NCBI GenBank assembly: GCA_041447175.1
Contig: CP166960.1
Coordinates: 1,814,519-1,878,518, forward strand
DNA length: 64,000 nt
Source: Candidatus Bathyarchaeia archaeon
GTDB taxonomy: Archaea; Thermoproteota; Bathyarchaeia; Bathyarchaeales; Bathycorpusculaceae
Direction: 5' to 3'
The position numbers and the translations under genes are program-made. Within the stretch, counting starts at the first letter, position 1; the number at the start of each line of letters is the position of its first letter. The notes under the pieces were generated by a model. It was given only the letters and a program-made list of their open reading frames with translations, was not told where the DNA came from and did not search any database. Positions 40,584-49,808 of this stretch are shown here, piece by piece.

Positions 40584-40865
40584 CTATTCAGCCTCTGCAA
40601 CCACCATCGTCAGGGTTTTTTGCACGTTGTTCACGGTCGCAAGTTGCGTATCCACGACCTGTTTGATCTTATTCACGCTGTCGCCTTTTATTCTGGCAAT
40701 AATGTCATAGACACCGTAAACCATGTAGGCTTCTTCGACGTCGTTGCAAGCCCGCAGCTTTTTCAGCACCTCTTCCGTCGAGTTGAGGTCGGTTGTTAGG
40801 CAAACGAGGGCCTTAGGCACATAAATCGCCCTCTTGTAATATATGGCGTTACTAGTATTTGTCAT
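40584..40865 (-). CDS. Lrp/AsnC ligand-binding (RAM) domain protein
   Basis: A 93-residue stand-alone RAM domain without helix-turn-helix. The alternation KRAIYVPKALVCLTTDL (strand), EEVLKKLRACNDVEEAYMVY (helix then strand), YDIIARIKGDSVNKIKQVVD (strand, helix) and TLTMVVAE (strand) is the betaalphabeta-betaalphabeta fold that binds amino acids and forms octamers. Single RAM proteins may regulate full-length Lrp proteins or act as metabolite sensors. ATG 40865 is chosen; a longer frame adds a hydrophobic stretch not found in the family. Divergent from mevalonate kinase. Confidence 0.78.
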   Translation of the reverse strand: MTNTSNAIYYKRAIYVPKALVCLTTDLNSTEEVLKKLRACNDVEEAYMVYGVYDIIARIKGDSVNKIKQVVDTQLATVNNVQKTLTMVVAEAE

Positions 40866-40920
40866 TGTTGCTAATCCACAAAAAAGAAGCGAAGCAACAA
40901 AACTGAACAAAAAGAACCCT

Positions 40921-40928
40921 TTTATGTA
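40921..40928 (+). promoter_or_regulatory. TATA box of mevalonate kinase
   Basis: TTTATGTA, about 25 bases before a predicted transcript start near 40948. AGGTG at 40951-40955 provides the ribosome binding site for ATG 40963. Confidence 0.5.
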
Positions 40929-40962
40929 AAATTAACAATACTACCAGCCAAGGTGCACAGAC

Positions 40963-41904
40963 ATGGGTAAAGGTTCAGGTTACGGAAAAGTCATCCTGTT
41001 CGGCGAACACTTCGTCGTCCACGGCGTCCCCGGAGTCGTCTCCGCCACAGACGCCAAAACCGACGCCGAAGTCAAAAAAACCACACAAGGCATTACAGTT
41101 AATGATGAGCGAACGGGCTCCAAAGGCTACGCCGAGGAGAAACGGCTCCAGCAAATCGAATCCATTCAACGCATGCTTAAAGCCATGAACCTGCCAGCAG
41201 AAACAGCCATGAGCATTTGGATTGGCGGGGACCTCCCAGGCTTTAGCGGATTGGGCGCATCGGCGGCAAGCAGCGTAGCGATTGCGCGGGCGATTTCAGA
41301 GGAGTTTGGCTTAAATTTGCCCGACGAAAAAATCAACGCCGTTGCTTACGAGGCAGAAAAGGCATATGCGGGCAACCCGTCGGGCATAGACAACACGGCA
41401 GCCACCTACGGCGGTTTAATGTGGTTCCAAAAAAACATTCAAGGCGGACCAGACTCCGTTGAAAAACTCGCCATGAAAGAGCCTGTGGAGATAATCATTG
41501 GCAGCACAGGCAAAGTTGCTAACACCAAAGCCATGGTAGAAGGCGTCGCCGAACGCAAAAAACAAAACCCCCAGAAATACGACCCCCTGTTTAAGCGAGC
41601 AGAAGAAATTGCGGTTGAGGGGAAAACAGCCTTGGAAGCAGGCGACTTTGGAAGGGTTGGTGAACTTATGAACGAAAACCACACAATTTTGCAGGGTATT
41701 GAGGTGTCCAGCGTGGAGCTTGACCTGCTGGTAGACATAGCCCGAAAAGAAGGCGCCCTTGGAGCAAAACTTACAGGCGGGGGTGGCGGCGGCTGCATGA
41801 CGGCGTTGACTCCAGGCAAGGAGTTGCAAGAGAAAGTCGCTGAGGCTATCGAGAAAGCGGGTTTTCAGGTTTTGCGCACTAAAATCGGGACAAAACGCCA
41901 GTAA
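40963..41904 (+). CDS. mvk: Mevalonate kinase
   Basis: A 313-residue GHMP kinase. Motif 1 GKVILFGEHFVVHGVPG at residues 8-24, ATP loop PGFSGLGASAASSVAIARAI near 86-105 and the C-terminal LTGGGGGGCMTALTPG near 266 are intact; AGNPSGIDNTAATYGGLMWF holds the catalytic Asp. It phosphorylates mevalonate to mevalonate 5-phosphate, the substrate of the phosphomevalonate dehydratase encoded at 45380-46962. Length normal. It has its own promoter, unlike in archaea where it directly follows Memo. Confidence 0.94.
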   Translation: MGKGSGYGKVILFGEHFVVHGVPGVVSATDAKTDAEVKKTTQGITVNDERTGSKGYAEEKRLQQIESIQRMLKAMNLPAETAMSIWIGGDLPGFSGLGASAASSVAIARAISEEFGLNLPDEKINAVAYEAEKAYAGNPSGIDNTAATYGGLMWFQKNIQGGPDSVEKLAMKEPVEIIIGSTGKVANTKAMVEGVAERKKQNPQKYDPLFKRAEEIAVEGKTALEAGDFGRVGELMNENHTILQGIEVSSVELDLLVDIARKEGALGAKLTGGGGGGCMTALTPGKELQEKVAEAIEKAGFQVLRTKIGTKRQ

Positions 41905-41989
41905 CCCTCCCCCACCATTTTTATGTGGATGCTTTGCATTTATTTGTGAATCGAAGATTTTATAAACAAAACACGCTGAGATAGCAGCC

Positions 41990-42382
41990 ATGCGAATTTG
42001 CGTGTTATACTTCTCTAGGACAGGGAAAACCAAGTACATGGCTGAAGGCATAGCCAATGCGTTGCAAGTGCCCGCCTATGACATCGCATCTTCGGAGCCG
42101 TCCGTTGAAGATTACGACATGATAATTCTGGGCACCCCAGTGGAAGGAGCACGCCCAGCCAAAGAAACCGCCGCATTCATCGAACGCTTACCCACCACCG
42201 ACGGTAAAAAAGCAATCTTGTTCTGCACCTGCCGACTCTTCAAAGGCGGAACCTTCAAAGCCATGTCCACAGCCCTGGAAAGCAAAGGCTACCACAGCAG
42301 CTTAGACGTTTACAAGAAGAACGTGAAAATCGGCGAAACCCCCTTCACCGACGTTATTGAAAAAATCAAAGGCGCACTCTAA
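41990..42382 (+). CDS. Flavodoxin-like protein (second)
   Basis: A 130-residue flavodoxin fold protein. The phosphate-binding loop is YFSRTGKTKYMAEGIA (residues 7-22), a canonical S/T-x-T-G-x-T type, followed by DYDMIILGTPVEGARPA and AILFCTCRLFKGG. Unlike the 34764 protein it has a standard TG motif. It carries FMN and probably transfers electrons. Follows mevalonate kinase by 85 bases with no sign of an operon. ATG start. Confidence 0.8.
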   Translation: MRICVLYFSRTGKTKYMAEGIANALQVPAYDIASSEPSVEDYDMIILGTPVEGARPAKETAAFIERLPTTDGKKAILFCTCRLFKGGTFKAMSTALESKGYHSSLDVYKKNVKIGETPFTDVIEKIKGAL

Positions 42383-42428
42383 CAGCCCAAAAAGCTTTGT
42401 GTACCGCGTTTAAGAGAGGCGGATTTTT

Positions 42429-43694
42429 CTACACGACAAAGCTTTCGTTTTTCTCAGGGATACAAACCTGCGTCAAATCCGAAAGCTGCTTTGAAAGTGC
42501 TTCTGCCTGCGGTAAATCTCCATGAACCAGAAGCGTTTGTTTGGGCTTCAACTGGCGTACGAGTTCAACAAGCTCCAACTGGTCCGCGTGCCCTGAAAGC
42601 TCGATTTGCTCAATGCGTGCAGCCACTGGAATCATGTCGCCTTGAACTGCCCGAAACGCCCGTTTTTCTTTGGCAAATTTTAGGGGGCTATCCATGGGCA
42701 GAAAGCCTGAAGTTAAGATGATGGTGTTTTCTTCGCCCTCTGCCCACTGCTCCAGCAAGGTAAGGCTGGCGCCAGCATGGCCAAAGCCTGAAGTGCAAAC
42801 CACGATGGCAGGCTCTTTAATTTCGGAGATTCGTTCGATGGGTTGGACGTGTTTGTATTCGAAGGGTTGCTCTTGCTGCTGGATTTCTTGGGTGAAAAGG
42901 TGCTTGTTGGCGTTAAAATGCGCTGTTATTTTTCGTCCAAGCTTGGAGATCACGTAGGCATTGTATTTAGGCAGGGAGCCGTCGTCCATGGCTTGGTCGA
43001 TTCGTTTAGCCATTTCTTGGCTGCGGTGAAACGCAAACGTTGGAACCAAAATGTTGCCCCATCGCCGCATCGTTTCGGACACTCGCTCAAGAAACTGCTC
43101 GGTTAACTCGTGTCGAGGCGGGCGGACTTTTCCCCCGTAAGTGGACTCGCAAACCAGCACGTCAGGTTCCTTTGGGAGGGCGGCGAGGTTGCAGCCGTTT
43201 AGGATTTCGGTGTTGTGGATACAAAAGTCCCCCGTGTAAAGAAGGGTTTTGTCTTCTGAGTGGACGCCGACCATTTTTGCGCCCAGAACATGCCCCGCGT
43301 TATGCAAGGTTATGTTCATGTTGGGCATCTTGAGGCGTTCGGTGGGCAGCCAAGAGTTTCTCACTTTTTCCAACGCTTGCCCATCAAAAGGGAAGCTGTC
43401 GGTTTTGAGGCTTTGAATTTTAATCATGTCCTGAAGCAGGTCAAGGGTTATGTCGCGGGTTACTTTTGACCCAACGATGGTTTGGGGATTCCGCGATTTT
43501 GTCAGCCGCAGAAGACTGCCCGAATGGTCCAGATGCGCGTGGCTGATGATTACCGCGTTAAAGTTTTTGGGGTACTCGTCGGTTACGCCTTCAAGTTTTA
43601 TGCCGTAATCCAAGGCAACCTTGCAGCCGTCCGCTTCAACCGCGACGCATGAACCGCCGACTTCGCGGGCGCCGCCTAAAACCTTAATCTTCAC
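42429..43694 (-). CDS. Metallo-beta-lactamase/beta-CASP RNA-processing-type nuclease
   Basis: A 421-residue MBL-fold protein. The zinc site SHAHLDHSG (HxHxDH) is at about residues 50-58, with further ligands in HNAGHVLGA and LYTGDFC. The beta-CASP segment includes ESTYGG and LVPTFAFHRSQEMA, and the C-terminal LSGHADQLELVELV and TLLVHGDL are motifs C. Archaeal members include 5'-3' exonucleases and CPSF-like endonucleases; lacking an N-terminal KH pair it is not the aCPSF1 form. Divergent from UbiD. ATG start. Confidence 0.85.
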   Translation of the reverse strand: MKIKVLGGAREVGGSCVAVEADGCKVALDYGIKLEGVTDEYPKNFNAVIISHAHLDHSGSLLRLTKSRNPQTIVGSKVTRDITLDLLQDMIKIQSLKTDSFPFDGQALEKVRNSWLPTERLKMPNMNITLHNAGHVLGAKMVGVHSEDKTLLYTGDFCIHNTEILNGCNLAALPKEPDVLVCESTYGGKVRPPRHELTEQFLERVSETMRRWGNILVPTFAFHRSQEMAKRIDQAMDDGSLPKYNAYVISKLGRKITAHFNANKHLFTQEIQQQEQPFEYKHVQPIERISEIKEPAIVVCTSGFGHAGASLTLLEQWAEGEENTIILTSGFLPMDSPLKFAKEKRAFRAVQGDMIPVAARIEQIELSGHADQLELVELVRQLKPKQTLLVHGDLPQAEALSKQLSDLTQVCIPEKNESFVV

Positions 43695-44069
43695 TTACGC
43701 CTACTCCTAACTGCATAAACGGCGGTTCGTTGAAAAAGTGAATTGGAAACTTTCAACTTTGCGACTCCTGAAGCGTTGCTTAGCAACTTGCTGAGAAACT
43801 CAAAGCAGCATTGGAAATATTAATTTGTTGCTTAACATACAGGATTTGCACCATAGCAATCAAACATAGTGCATCTATGGCACCAATGGGTGTATAGCAC
43901 CTTCGTAGAAAAAAGAAAAAGGGACAAAAAGCTCCTTTCTGCATTTTCGCCGCAAGACCCTGTTGGCAAAAAGCTGCCCATGCAGCCCCTAGACACGCGG
44001 ATTGTGTTACGGCTGGGTTGCGATTGTTTTTTAAGAAGCATACAGCCTATTTGAGTTTAGGCGAACAAA
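43695..44069. other. Intergenic region between the beta-CASP and UbiD-type genes
   Basis: A TATA-like TTTTTAAG at 44028-44035 could start the plus-strand transcript near 44057, a short distance before TTG 44070. Short inverted repeats CCATAG/CTATGG occur at about 43851-43882. No RNA gene was recognised. Confidence 0.4.
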
Positions 44070-45383
44070 TTGGGCTTCAGAAACTTTATCGAAGCACTCC
44101 AAAAAAGTGGCGAATTAACACAAATCACCAAGCCAGTCTCAACCGAATACGAAATCGCCAGCATTATTGAAGCGTTAGGCGAAAAACCCATCTATTTCGA
44201 AAACGTGAAGGAATCCCGTTTTCCTGTCGTGGGAGGACTGGTTTCATCCAAAGACCTCATCGCCCGAGCAATCGGCGCAACCAAAGAGCAACTGCTTCCT
44301 AAACTGTCAGCGGCAATAGAGAAACCTCAGGAGCCAAAACTTGTCGAGGGCGGCGAATGCCAAGAAGTGGTCGAGCAAGCCGTTGACCTCACTCAGTTGC
44401 CCATCATGCGTTACACGGAAAAAGACGGCGGCAAATACATCCCCTCAGCCGTATCCATCATAAAAGACCCCCAAACAGGCATCCGCAACATGTGCTTCCA
44501 TCGGCTTATGCTGCTGGACAAAAACCACTTCGGGGTCCGAATTGTAGAGCAACGCGGAACCGACACCGCCCTGAAAAAGGCTGGTGGAGAACTAGACATC
44601 GCCATCTGCATCGGCAATTCAACTGCAGTGCTTTTGGCGGCTGCAACCTCAATGCCTAAGGACGTTGACGAGTTGGGTATGGCAAACGCGCTGGAAACCA
44701 CTGAGCTGGTCAAATGCGAAACCGTGGACCTTGAGGTGCCGCGGGAAGCAGAGTTTGTTTTGGAAGGCAGAATCACCAAAGAACAAACTGCGGAGGGACC
44801 CTTTCTGGACTTGACGGGAACCATCGACAAAGTCCGCCAGCAGCCCATCATCGAAATCAAATGCATAACCCACAGGCAAAACCCAATTTATCAGACTATT
44901 TTGGCGGGCAGAAACGAACACAAATTCCTCATGGGCATGCCCAAAGAACCAACGATTTTCAATGAGGTTAGCAAGGTTTGCCAATGTAAAGATGTTTACA
45001 TCACCCCCGGCGGATGCAGTTGGCTCCATGCGGTTGTGCAAATCTGCAAGCAGAACCCTGACGACGGCAAAAAAGCCATAGCTGCCGCGTTTGAAGGACA
45101 CAAATCACTCAAACACTGCGTTGTCGTGGACGAAGACATCAACATCTACGACCCCCACGATGTCGAGTGGGCAATTGCTACAAGGTTTCAAGCGGATAAA
45201 AACACCGTCATTCTCTCCAACCAGCCGGGCTCCTCGCTTGACCCCTCAGGTGACCTTTCCGAGGGCAAGAAGGCAACCACCGCCAAAGCAGGCTTAGACG
45301 CCACCATACCCGCATCGGCAACGGGCAAAGGCTTCACCAAAGAGCAGTACCGAAAGGTTGATTTGAAAAAATTCCTACAGTGA
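44070..45383 (+). CDS. UbiD-family decarboxylase, probable anhydromevalonate phosphate decarboxylase
   Basis: A 437-residue UbiD-like enzyme with start TTG 44070. Family segments are present: IYFENVKESRFPVVGGL, RNMCFHRLMLLDKNHFGVRI, AICIGNSTAVLLAAATSMP, VPREAEFVLEGRI and EGPFLDLTG, which carry the prenylated-FMN and catalytic Glu-Arg-Glu region. Its gene is directly followed by both subunits of phosphomevalonate dehydratase (stop-start overlap GTGA), so it most likely decarboxylates trans-anhydromevalonate 5-phosphate to isopentenyl phosphate in the archaeal modified mevalonate pathway. It needs prenyl-FMN from a UbiX-type enzyme not in the window. Confidence 0.87.
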   Translation: MGFRNFIEALQKSGELTQITKPVSTEYEIASIIEALGEKPIYFENVKESRFPVVGGLVSSKDLIARAIGATKEQLLPKLSAAIEKPQEPKLVEGGECQEVVEQAVDLTQLPIMRYTEKDGGKYIPSAVSIIKDPQTGIRNMCFHRLMLLDKNHFGVRIVEQRGTDTALKKAGGELDIAICIGNSTAVLLAAATSMPKDVDELGMANALETTELVKCETVDLEVPREAEFVLEGRITKEQTAEGPFLDLTGTIDKVRQQPIIEIKCITHRQNPIYQTILAGRNEHKFLMGMPKEPTIFNEVSKVCQCKDVYITPGGCSWLHAVVQICKQNPDDGKKAIAAAFEGHKSLKHCVVVDEDINIYDPHDVEWAIATRFQADKNTVILSNQPGSSLDPSGDLSEGKKATTAKAGLDATIPASATGKGFTKEQYRKVDLKKFLQ

Positions 45384-46588
45384 CGCCTATGCAGCTAACT
45401 AAACAGGAACAACGCATGCTAAACGGCGAAGAAGGCTATGCCGTCCGAAAGAGCATGGAGATTCTGGTCGCGTTGGGCGACATCTTTGGCGCAGAAAAAC
45501 TCATCAAAGTGGGTTCGGTACAGGTGGCGGGAGTCAGCTACCACAACCTTGGAGACGCGGGCTTAGAGTTTCTCAACGAACTGGCTAAGGATGGCAAAGT
45601 CAAAGTCCTAACCACCCTCAACCCTGCAGGAATGGACCTAGAAAACTGGCGCGCACTGGGCATCAGTGAGGAATTCGCCGACAAGCAGAATCAGGTAATT
45701 GAAGCATTTGAGCGGATGGGCATTTTAATCAGCTGCACCTGTACACCTTACCTCATCGGAAACCTGCCGCGATACGGAGAACACGTCGCGTGGTCCGAGT
45801 CGTCAGCAGTGACGTTTGCCAACAGCGTGTTAGGCGCAAAAACCAACCGCGAAGGCGGTCCGTCGGCGTTGGCCGCGGCGTTTGTGGGCAAAACCCCCTG
45901 CTACGGGCTACATCTGGACGAGAACCGTGTCCCCGACGTGCAAGTGCAGGTAAATGCAGAGTTATCGAAGCTTTCTGATTGGGGCGCATTGGGCTACGCC
46001 GTGGGCAAGAAGGCGGAAAACAAAATCCCCTACATCACAGGCATAAAAGAAGCCGAAGTCGACGAGCTCAAAAGCTTCTGCGCCTCCGTGGTAACCTACG
46101 GTGCCAAGCCGCTTTTCTACATGAAAGGCATCACACCCGCCTCAGAAACCGTCCAGCCACCCAAAGACACAGTAACCATAGAGCCAGCCGACATAAAGGA
46201 CGCCTACGACAACATCAACGACCAAGTCAGCGACATCGACTTTGTTTGTGTCGGCTGTCCCCACTGCAGCATCAAAGAAATCGCCCAAATCGCCGAACTC
46301 GTGGAAGGCAAAAAGGTGGCGGCGGGCACGGAGCTTTGGGTTGCCACCTCGCGAACGGCAAAGCAGTTGGCGGACAAACGCGGCTACACGCAGGTCATTG
46401 AGGCGGTGGGCGGAAAATTTGCCTGCGACACCTGCATGGCGGTGGCACCGCTTAAGGGCAGATTCAAGGCGCTGGCAACCACATCAGCCAAGGGATGCTT
46501 CTATTCGCGTCATAACCTTATGAAAACCAAGATGGGCAGCCTCCAAGAATGCATCGAGGCAGCGGTGAGTGGAAAATGGAACAACTAA
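45380..46588 (+). CDS. Phosphomevalonate dehydratase large subunit (aconitase X type)
   Basis: A 402-residue aconitase X (AcnX) protein. Segments with family character are GEEGYAVRKSMEILVALGDI, VAGVSYHNLGDAGLEFL, NPAGMDLENW, the Cys-rich CTCTPYL, and CVGCPHCSIKEI with later KFACDTCMAV, which likely bind the Fe-S cluster. With the small subunit at 46576 it dehydrates mevalonate 5-phosphate to trans-anhydromevalonate 5-phosphate. GTG 45380 overlaps the UbiD stop; ATG 45389 is an alternative. The small subunit overlaps by 13 bases. Confidence 0.88.
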   Translation: MTPMQLTKQEQRMLNGEEGYAVRKSMEILVALGDIFGAEKLIKVGSVQVAGVSYHNLGDAGLEFLNELAKDGKVKVLTTLNPAGMDLENWRALGISEEFADKQNQVIEAFERMGILISCTCTPYLIGNLPRYGEHVAWSESSAVTFANSVLGAKTNREGGPSALAAAFVGKTPCYGLHLDENRVPDVQVQVNAELSKLSDWGALGYAVGKKAENKIPYITGIKEAEVDELKSFCASVVTYGAKPLFYMKGITPASETVQPPKDTVTIEPADIKDAYDNINDQVSDIDFVCVGCPHCSIKEIAQIAELVEGKKVAAGTELWVATSRTAKQLADKRGYTQVIEAVGGKFACDTCMAVAPLKGRFKALATTSAKGCFYSRHNLMKTKMGSLQECIEAAVSGKWNN

Positions 46589-46962
46589 AAGGCAGAATAA
46601 TCTACAAAGGCAAAGCCCAAGCCGAAGCACTAGTCACTTCCCAGCCAATCAGCTTCTACGGCGGCGTGGACCCCAACACGGGCGTCGTTTTGGAGAAGGG
46701 ACACGAACTTCAGGGGCAAAGCGTGAAGGGCAAGATTTTAGTGTTTCCGCAGGGCAAAGGCAGCACGGTTGGCAGCTACACACTTTACAGGCTCAAAAAG
46801 AACGGCGTTGCACCCGCAGGCATGGTAAACAAAGAAACCGAAACCATCGTAGCAGTCGGCGCCATCATCAGTGAAATCCCCTTCGTAGACAAAGTAGACA
46901 TAGGCAAAATCAAGACAGGCATCCAAGTCAGTATAGAAAACGAAACCATCACTATTTTTTAA
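46576..46962 (+). CDS. Phosphomevalonate dehydratase small subunit
   Basis: A 128-residue protein of the AcnX swivel-domain family (DUF126). It begins EQLKGRIIYKGKAQAEALV and carries PISFYGGVDPNTGVV, GKILVFPQGKGSTVGSYTL and APAGMVNKETE, the conserved blocks of the small subunit that closes over the aconitase-like active site. ATG 46576 is chosen because the longer frame begins inside the large subunit gene and lacks similarity. T-rich sequence after the stop (46963-46980) may be a terminator. Confidence 0.87.
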   Translation: MEQLKGRIIYKGKAQAEALVTSQPISFYGGVDPNTGVVLEKGHELQGQSVKGKILVFPQGKGSTVGSYTLYRLKKNGVAPAGMVNKETETIVAVGAIISEIPFVDKVDIGKIKTGIQVSIENETITIF

Positions 46963-47028
46963 ACCAGTTTTTCTTTATCTCGTAACCTATGAAGTCGGCC
47001 GCCTATTGCCCTAGAACGGCTTTACGGA

Positions 47029-47430
47029 TTAGAGCCATTTTGTTTTTGTTTCTTTAATCTGCCGTATGTGCTTATCGTCGGTAAGGACGTAATCGCAATC
47101 TGTTATAGTTGCGGTTGCTGCTATGATTGCATCAGCTGTAGGCAACTCTGCGTATTTGCATCGAAACTTTGCTGCTTCAACGCCGATGATTGAGTCAAGA
47201 TTGACCGTTTTAAGATCAGAGCTTAGAAGTGATTGAGTTCTCAGGTCCGCGACTGTTTTGCCTCTGTTTTGGAAAACGAACTTGTAGAATTCATGCACCA
47301 CTATTGATGGAACAAAACCGCGGTTGTCTGCTTTCTGGAGGAGTTGTAGGGTGTTTCGGGTCCAGTTGTTTAAGTCAGCTTGGCCAAAAAAATGTGCGAT
47401 GAGAAATCTGGTGTCTATTACTGCTTTCAT
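47029..47430 (-). CDS. vapC: PIN-domain toxin (third VapC)
   Basis: A 133-residue PIN protein. MKAVIDTRFLIAHF gives the first Asp (Asp6), with TVADLRTQ, PTADAIIAATAT (Asp) and VLTDDKHI supplying later acidic sites, the standard VapC nuclease set. It starts one base after, or sharing a base with, the end of its AbrB antitoxin gene (47430), antitoxin first. The module lies between the phosphomevalonate dehydratase genes and isopentenyl phosphate kinase, so it has inserted inside the mevalonate gene group. Confidence 0.8.
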   Translation of the reverse strand: MKAVIDTRFLIAHFFGQADLNNWTRNTLQLLQKADNRGFVPSIVVHEFYKFVFQNRGKTVADLRTQSLLSSDLKTVNLDSIIGVEAAKFRCKYAELPTADAIIAATATITDCDYVLTDDKHIRQIKETKTKWL

Positions 47431-47672
47431 TAGTATCGGTCTTCAGAGCGCATTTTGTCCAATATTTCAAAGGCTTTTTCAATGGGCATTGTTCCAGAAT
47501 CCGCACCTGCTAAGTCTTCAAGTCGGGTTACGGCTTTGAGGATTATGCCTGAAGGGGAGTCTTCAACTATAAGTTTCATTCCTTCTTTTATGCCATGTTT
47601 GCGGCGTAAGGCGACGGGTATTGTAACTTGCCCTTTGCGCGTTACTAACACTTCATTGTTCAACTTCCACAC
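47430..47672 (-). CDS. vapB: AbrB-family antitoxin (third VapB)
   Basis: An 80-residue protein from GTG 47672 (a TTG sits directly before). Residues 10-45 (VTRKGQVTIPVALRRKHGIK) form an AbrB swapped hairpin, closely like the antitoxin at 2661 (VTKKGQATIPKRLRQKYGIK). The tail is helical and acidic-basic (KAFEILDKMRSEDRY). The similarity to the 2661 module suggests they are related, whether by duplication or separate acquisition. Confidence 0.8.
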   Translation of the reverse strand: MWKLNNEVLVTRKGQVTIPVALRRKHGIKEGMKLIVEDSPSGIILKAVTRLEDLAGADSGTMPIEKAFEILDKMRSEDRY

Positions 47673-47892
47673 CAAGTACTACAATTGACTACAGTACAAC
47701 TTAACTATTCTGGTCAGAAACAAACGCCTAAACCACACAATCCAACCAAAACAAAACATACCAGTATCAATTTGTTTTCCCAAACCCTCCTTTCCCCAAG
47801 TTGCTTACTACTACGCCTTGGTGTGGGTCTTTGTGGTCAGGGAAGGCTTTTCAATGAGTGCCCCAAATATTCAGGTACAGGAGTAAACAAAG

Positions 47893-48693
47893 TTGAGCGA
47901 GGCAAAACCCATCATCCTCAAAATCGGCGGATCCGTCATAACCGACAAAGACGGCGACTTAGCCGCTAAAACCGAAGTCATAAACCGCATAGCTGAAGAA
48001 ATCAAACGCGCAGACATAGACAACCTCGTCATTGTGCATGGCGGCGGAAGTTTTGGTCACCCAACCGCGCAGAAATACGGCATCCAAGACGGATTAAAAG
48101 AGCCCTCGCAAAAAGTCGGCTTCTCCGAAACCCACCACGTAATGACCGTTCTTAACGGGTTAATCATGGACGCCCTTGTGTGGCATGAGCTTCCTTCCCT
48201 AAGCATCACCCCCTCCACATGCACCATGACCGAGAACGGCAGAATCAAGTACTTTGATGACACCGTTCTGTGCACCTGCATGAAAATGGGGTTTGTACCT
48301 GTCCTTTACGGCGATGCTGTGTTGGATGAGAAGATGGGATTCACGGTGCTTTCCGGCGACCAGCTGGTTGCTTATTTGGCGGTTAAGCTGAAGGCAGAAA
48401 AAATCGTCATAGGCGTGGACACCGACGGCTTATATGAAGCCGACCCCAAAGTGGACAAAAACGCCAAGCCCTACTTGAAGCTGAACTTGGACCAGCTTAA
48501 GCGGGTGCAGGCAAAAATTGGCCAAGCTCAAACCACCGATGTGACAGGCGGCATGGCAGGAAAAATCGCCGAGTTAATCCCCGCCGTCGAAGCAGGCGTC
48601 TCCGTCCAGATAATTAATGCGACCCGCAACCTCCGCGTCCTGAGGGGTCTGACGGGGGAACGCATTGAAGGCACCATCATAACAAAGGCATAG
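47893..48693 (+). CDS. ipk: Isopentenyl phosphate kinase
   Basis: A 266-residue amino acid kinase-fold enzyme with TTG start. KIGGSVITDKDGD near 10 binds the phosphates, VIVHGGGSFGHPTAQKYG around 50-65 includes the His used for the substrate phosphate, and VLSGDQLVAYLAVKL and TDVTGGMAGKIAELIP are further family blocks. It converts isopentenyl phosphate, made by the UbiD-type decarboxylase, to isopentenyl diphosphate with ATP. Stands at the head of IPK-IDI2-GGPPS, with 7 bases to the next gene. Confidence 0.92.
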   Translation: MSEAKPIILKIGGSVITDKDGDLAAKTEVINRIAEEIKRADIDNLVIVHGGGSFGHPTAQKYGIQDGLKEPSQKVGFSETHHVMTVLNGLIMDALVWHELPSLSITPSTCTMTENGRIKYFDDTVLCTCMKMGFVPVLYGDAVLDEKMGFTVLSGDQLVAYLAVKLKAEKIVIGVDTDGLYEADPKVDKNAKPYLKLNLDQLKRVQAKIGQAQTTDVTGGMAGKIAELIPAVEAGVSVQIINATRNLRVLRGLTGERIEGTIITKA

Positions 48694-48700
48694 AGGTTTA

Positions 48701-49804
48701 GTGTTGGCTGAGGAAACACGAAAACGCAAAGCAGAACACATAAAAATCTGCCTTGACGACCGAGCTCAAACCAGAGATGCCACCTCGGGTTTTGAAGACA
48801 TCCACTTCGTACATAAAGCACTGCCAGAAATCAGCAAGGAACAAATCGACACCTCAGTCAACGTGTTTGGGCATAAATTCAACGCACCCCTAATTGTCAG
48901 CGCCATGACGGGAGGAACCCCCGAAGCAGAAAAAATCAATGCAAACATTGCTCAAGCCGTCGAACAATTAGGGCTGGGCATGGGGGTTGGAAGCCAACGA
49001 GCCGCCATCGAAAACGCCGAACTGGCAGAAACCTTCAAAGTTGCCCGAAAAAAGGCGCCAACCGCATTTTTGATAGCCAACATCGGCGGCGTGCAGTTGG
49101 TTCATGGCTACGGCGTAAAAGAAATCAAAAAAGCCGTGGAGATGATTGAGGCTGACGCAGTGGCAATTCACTTAAATGCATTGCAGGAAGCGGTTCAGCC
49201 TGAAGGACAAACCAACTTCGAGGGCATCCTAGCAAAAATCGCCCAAGTTGCCGCGGAGTTGGATGTGCCCGTCATCGTAAAGGAAACAGGCTGCGGAATC
49301 GCCTCCGAAGAAGCACATAAACTTGAGGTGGCAGGCGTCGGGGGAATCGACGTTGGCGGGTTGGGCGGAACCAGTTTTGCCGCAGTTGAATACTTCCGAA
49401 CGGAACAGAAGCAAAACAGTTTAGAGCGGTTTTTAGGGGAAGCCTTTTGGGATTGGGGCATCCCAACTGCGGTGAGTTTAGCAGAAATCGCGCAAACCGT
49501 TGAAATTCCCGTTTTGGCTTCAGGCGGATTACGTTACGGCTTAGACATAGCTAAAGCGTTGGCGCTTGGGGCAAGCTTAACGGGGGTTGCTCAACCAGTA
49601 CTGCAGACCGCAGTGAAAGGCGCCGCGGAAACAGAGAATTTGTTGGGGATTCTGGTTGAGGAATTGAAGAATGTGATGTTTCTGGTGGGCGCCCAACGGG
49701 TTGTGCAGTTAACGCATAGACCTCTTGTGGTTACGGGCAAAACAGCCAGCTGGCTTCAGGCAAGGGGTTTTGCGGTTGAAAGTTACGCACAAAGAGGCGC
49801 ATAG
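48701..49804 (+). CDS. fni: Isopentenyl-diphosphate isomerase, type 2 (FMN-dependent)
   Basis: A 367-residue type 2 IPP isomerase. FMN- and substrate-binding blocks are PLIVSAMTGGTPEAEKINAN, GMGVGSQRAA, AIHLNALQEAVQPEGQTNF (Gln/Glu of catalysis), VIVKETGCGIAS, GVGGIDVGGLGGTSFAAVEY and LASGGLRYGLDIAKALALG. It interconverts IPP and DMAPP using reduced FMN. Start GTG 48701 follows IPK by 7 bases, in an operon. Unrelated to the type 1 Nudix isomerase. Confidence 0.94.
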   Translation: MLAEETRKRKAEHIKICLDDRAQTRDATSGFEDIHFVHKALPEISKEQIDTSVNVFGHKFNAPLIVSAMTGGTPEAEKINANIAQAVEQLGLGMGVGSQRAAIENAELAETFKVARKKAPTAFLIANIGGVQLVHGYGVKEIKKAVEMIEADAVAIHLNALQEAVQPEGQTNFEGILAKIAQVAAELDVPVIVKETGCGIASEEAHKLEVAGVGGIDVGGLGGTSFAAVEYFRTEQKQNSLERFLGEAFWDWGIPTAVSLAEIAQTVEIPVLASGGLRYGLDIAKALALGASLTGVAQPVLQTAVKGAAETENLLGILVEELKNVMFLVGAQRVVQLTHRPLVVTGKTASWLQARGFAVESYAQRGA

Positions 49805-49808
49805 GCAC

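Noticed and set aside
44411-44866. 151-codon minus-strand frame inside the UbiD-type gene
   Set aside because: Ser/Met-rich shadow of a well-supported gene; no conserved motif.
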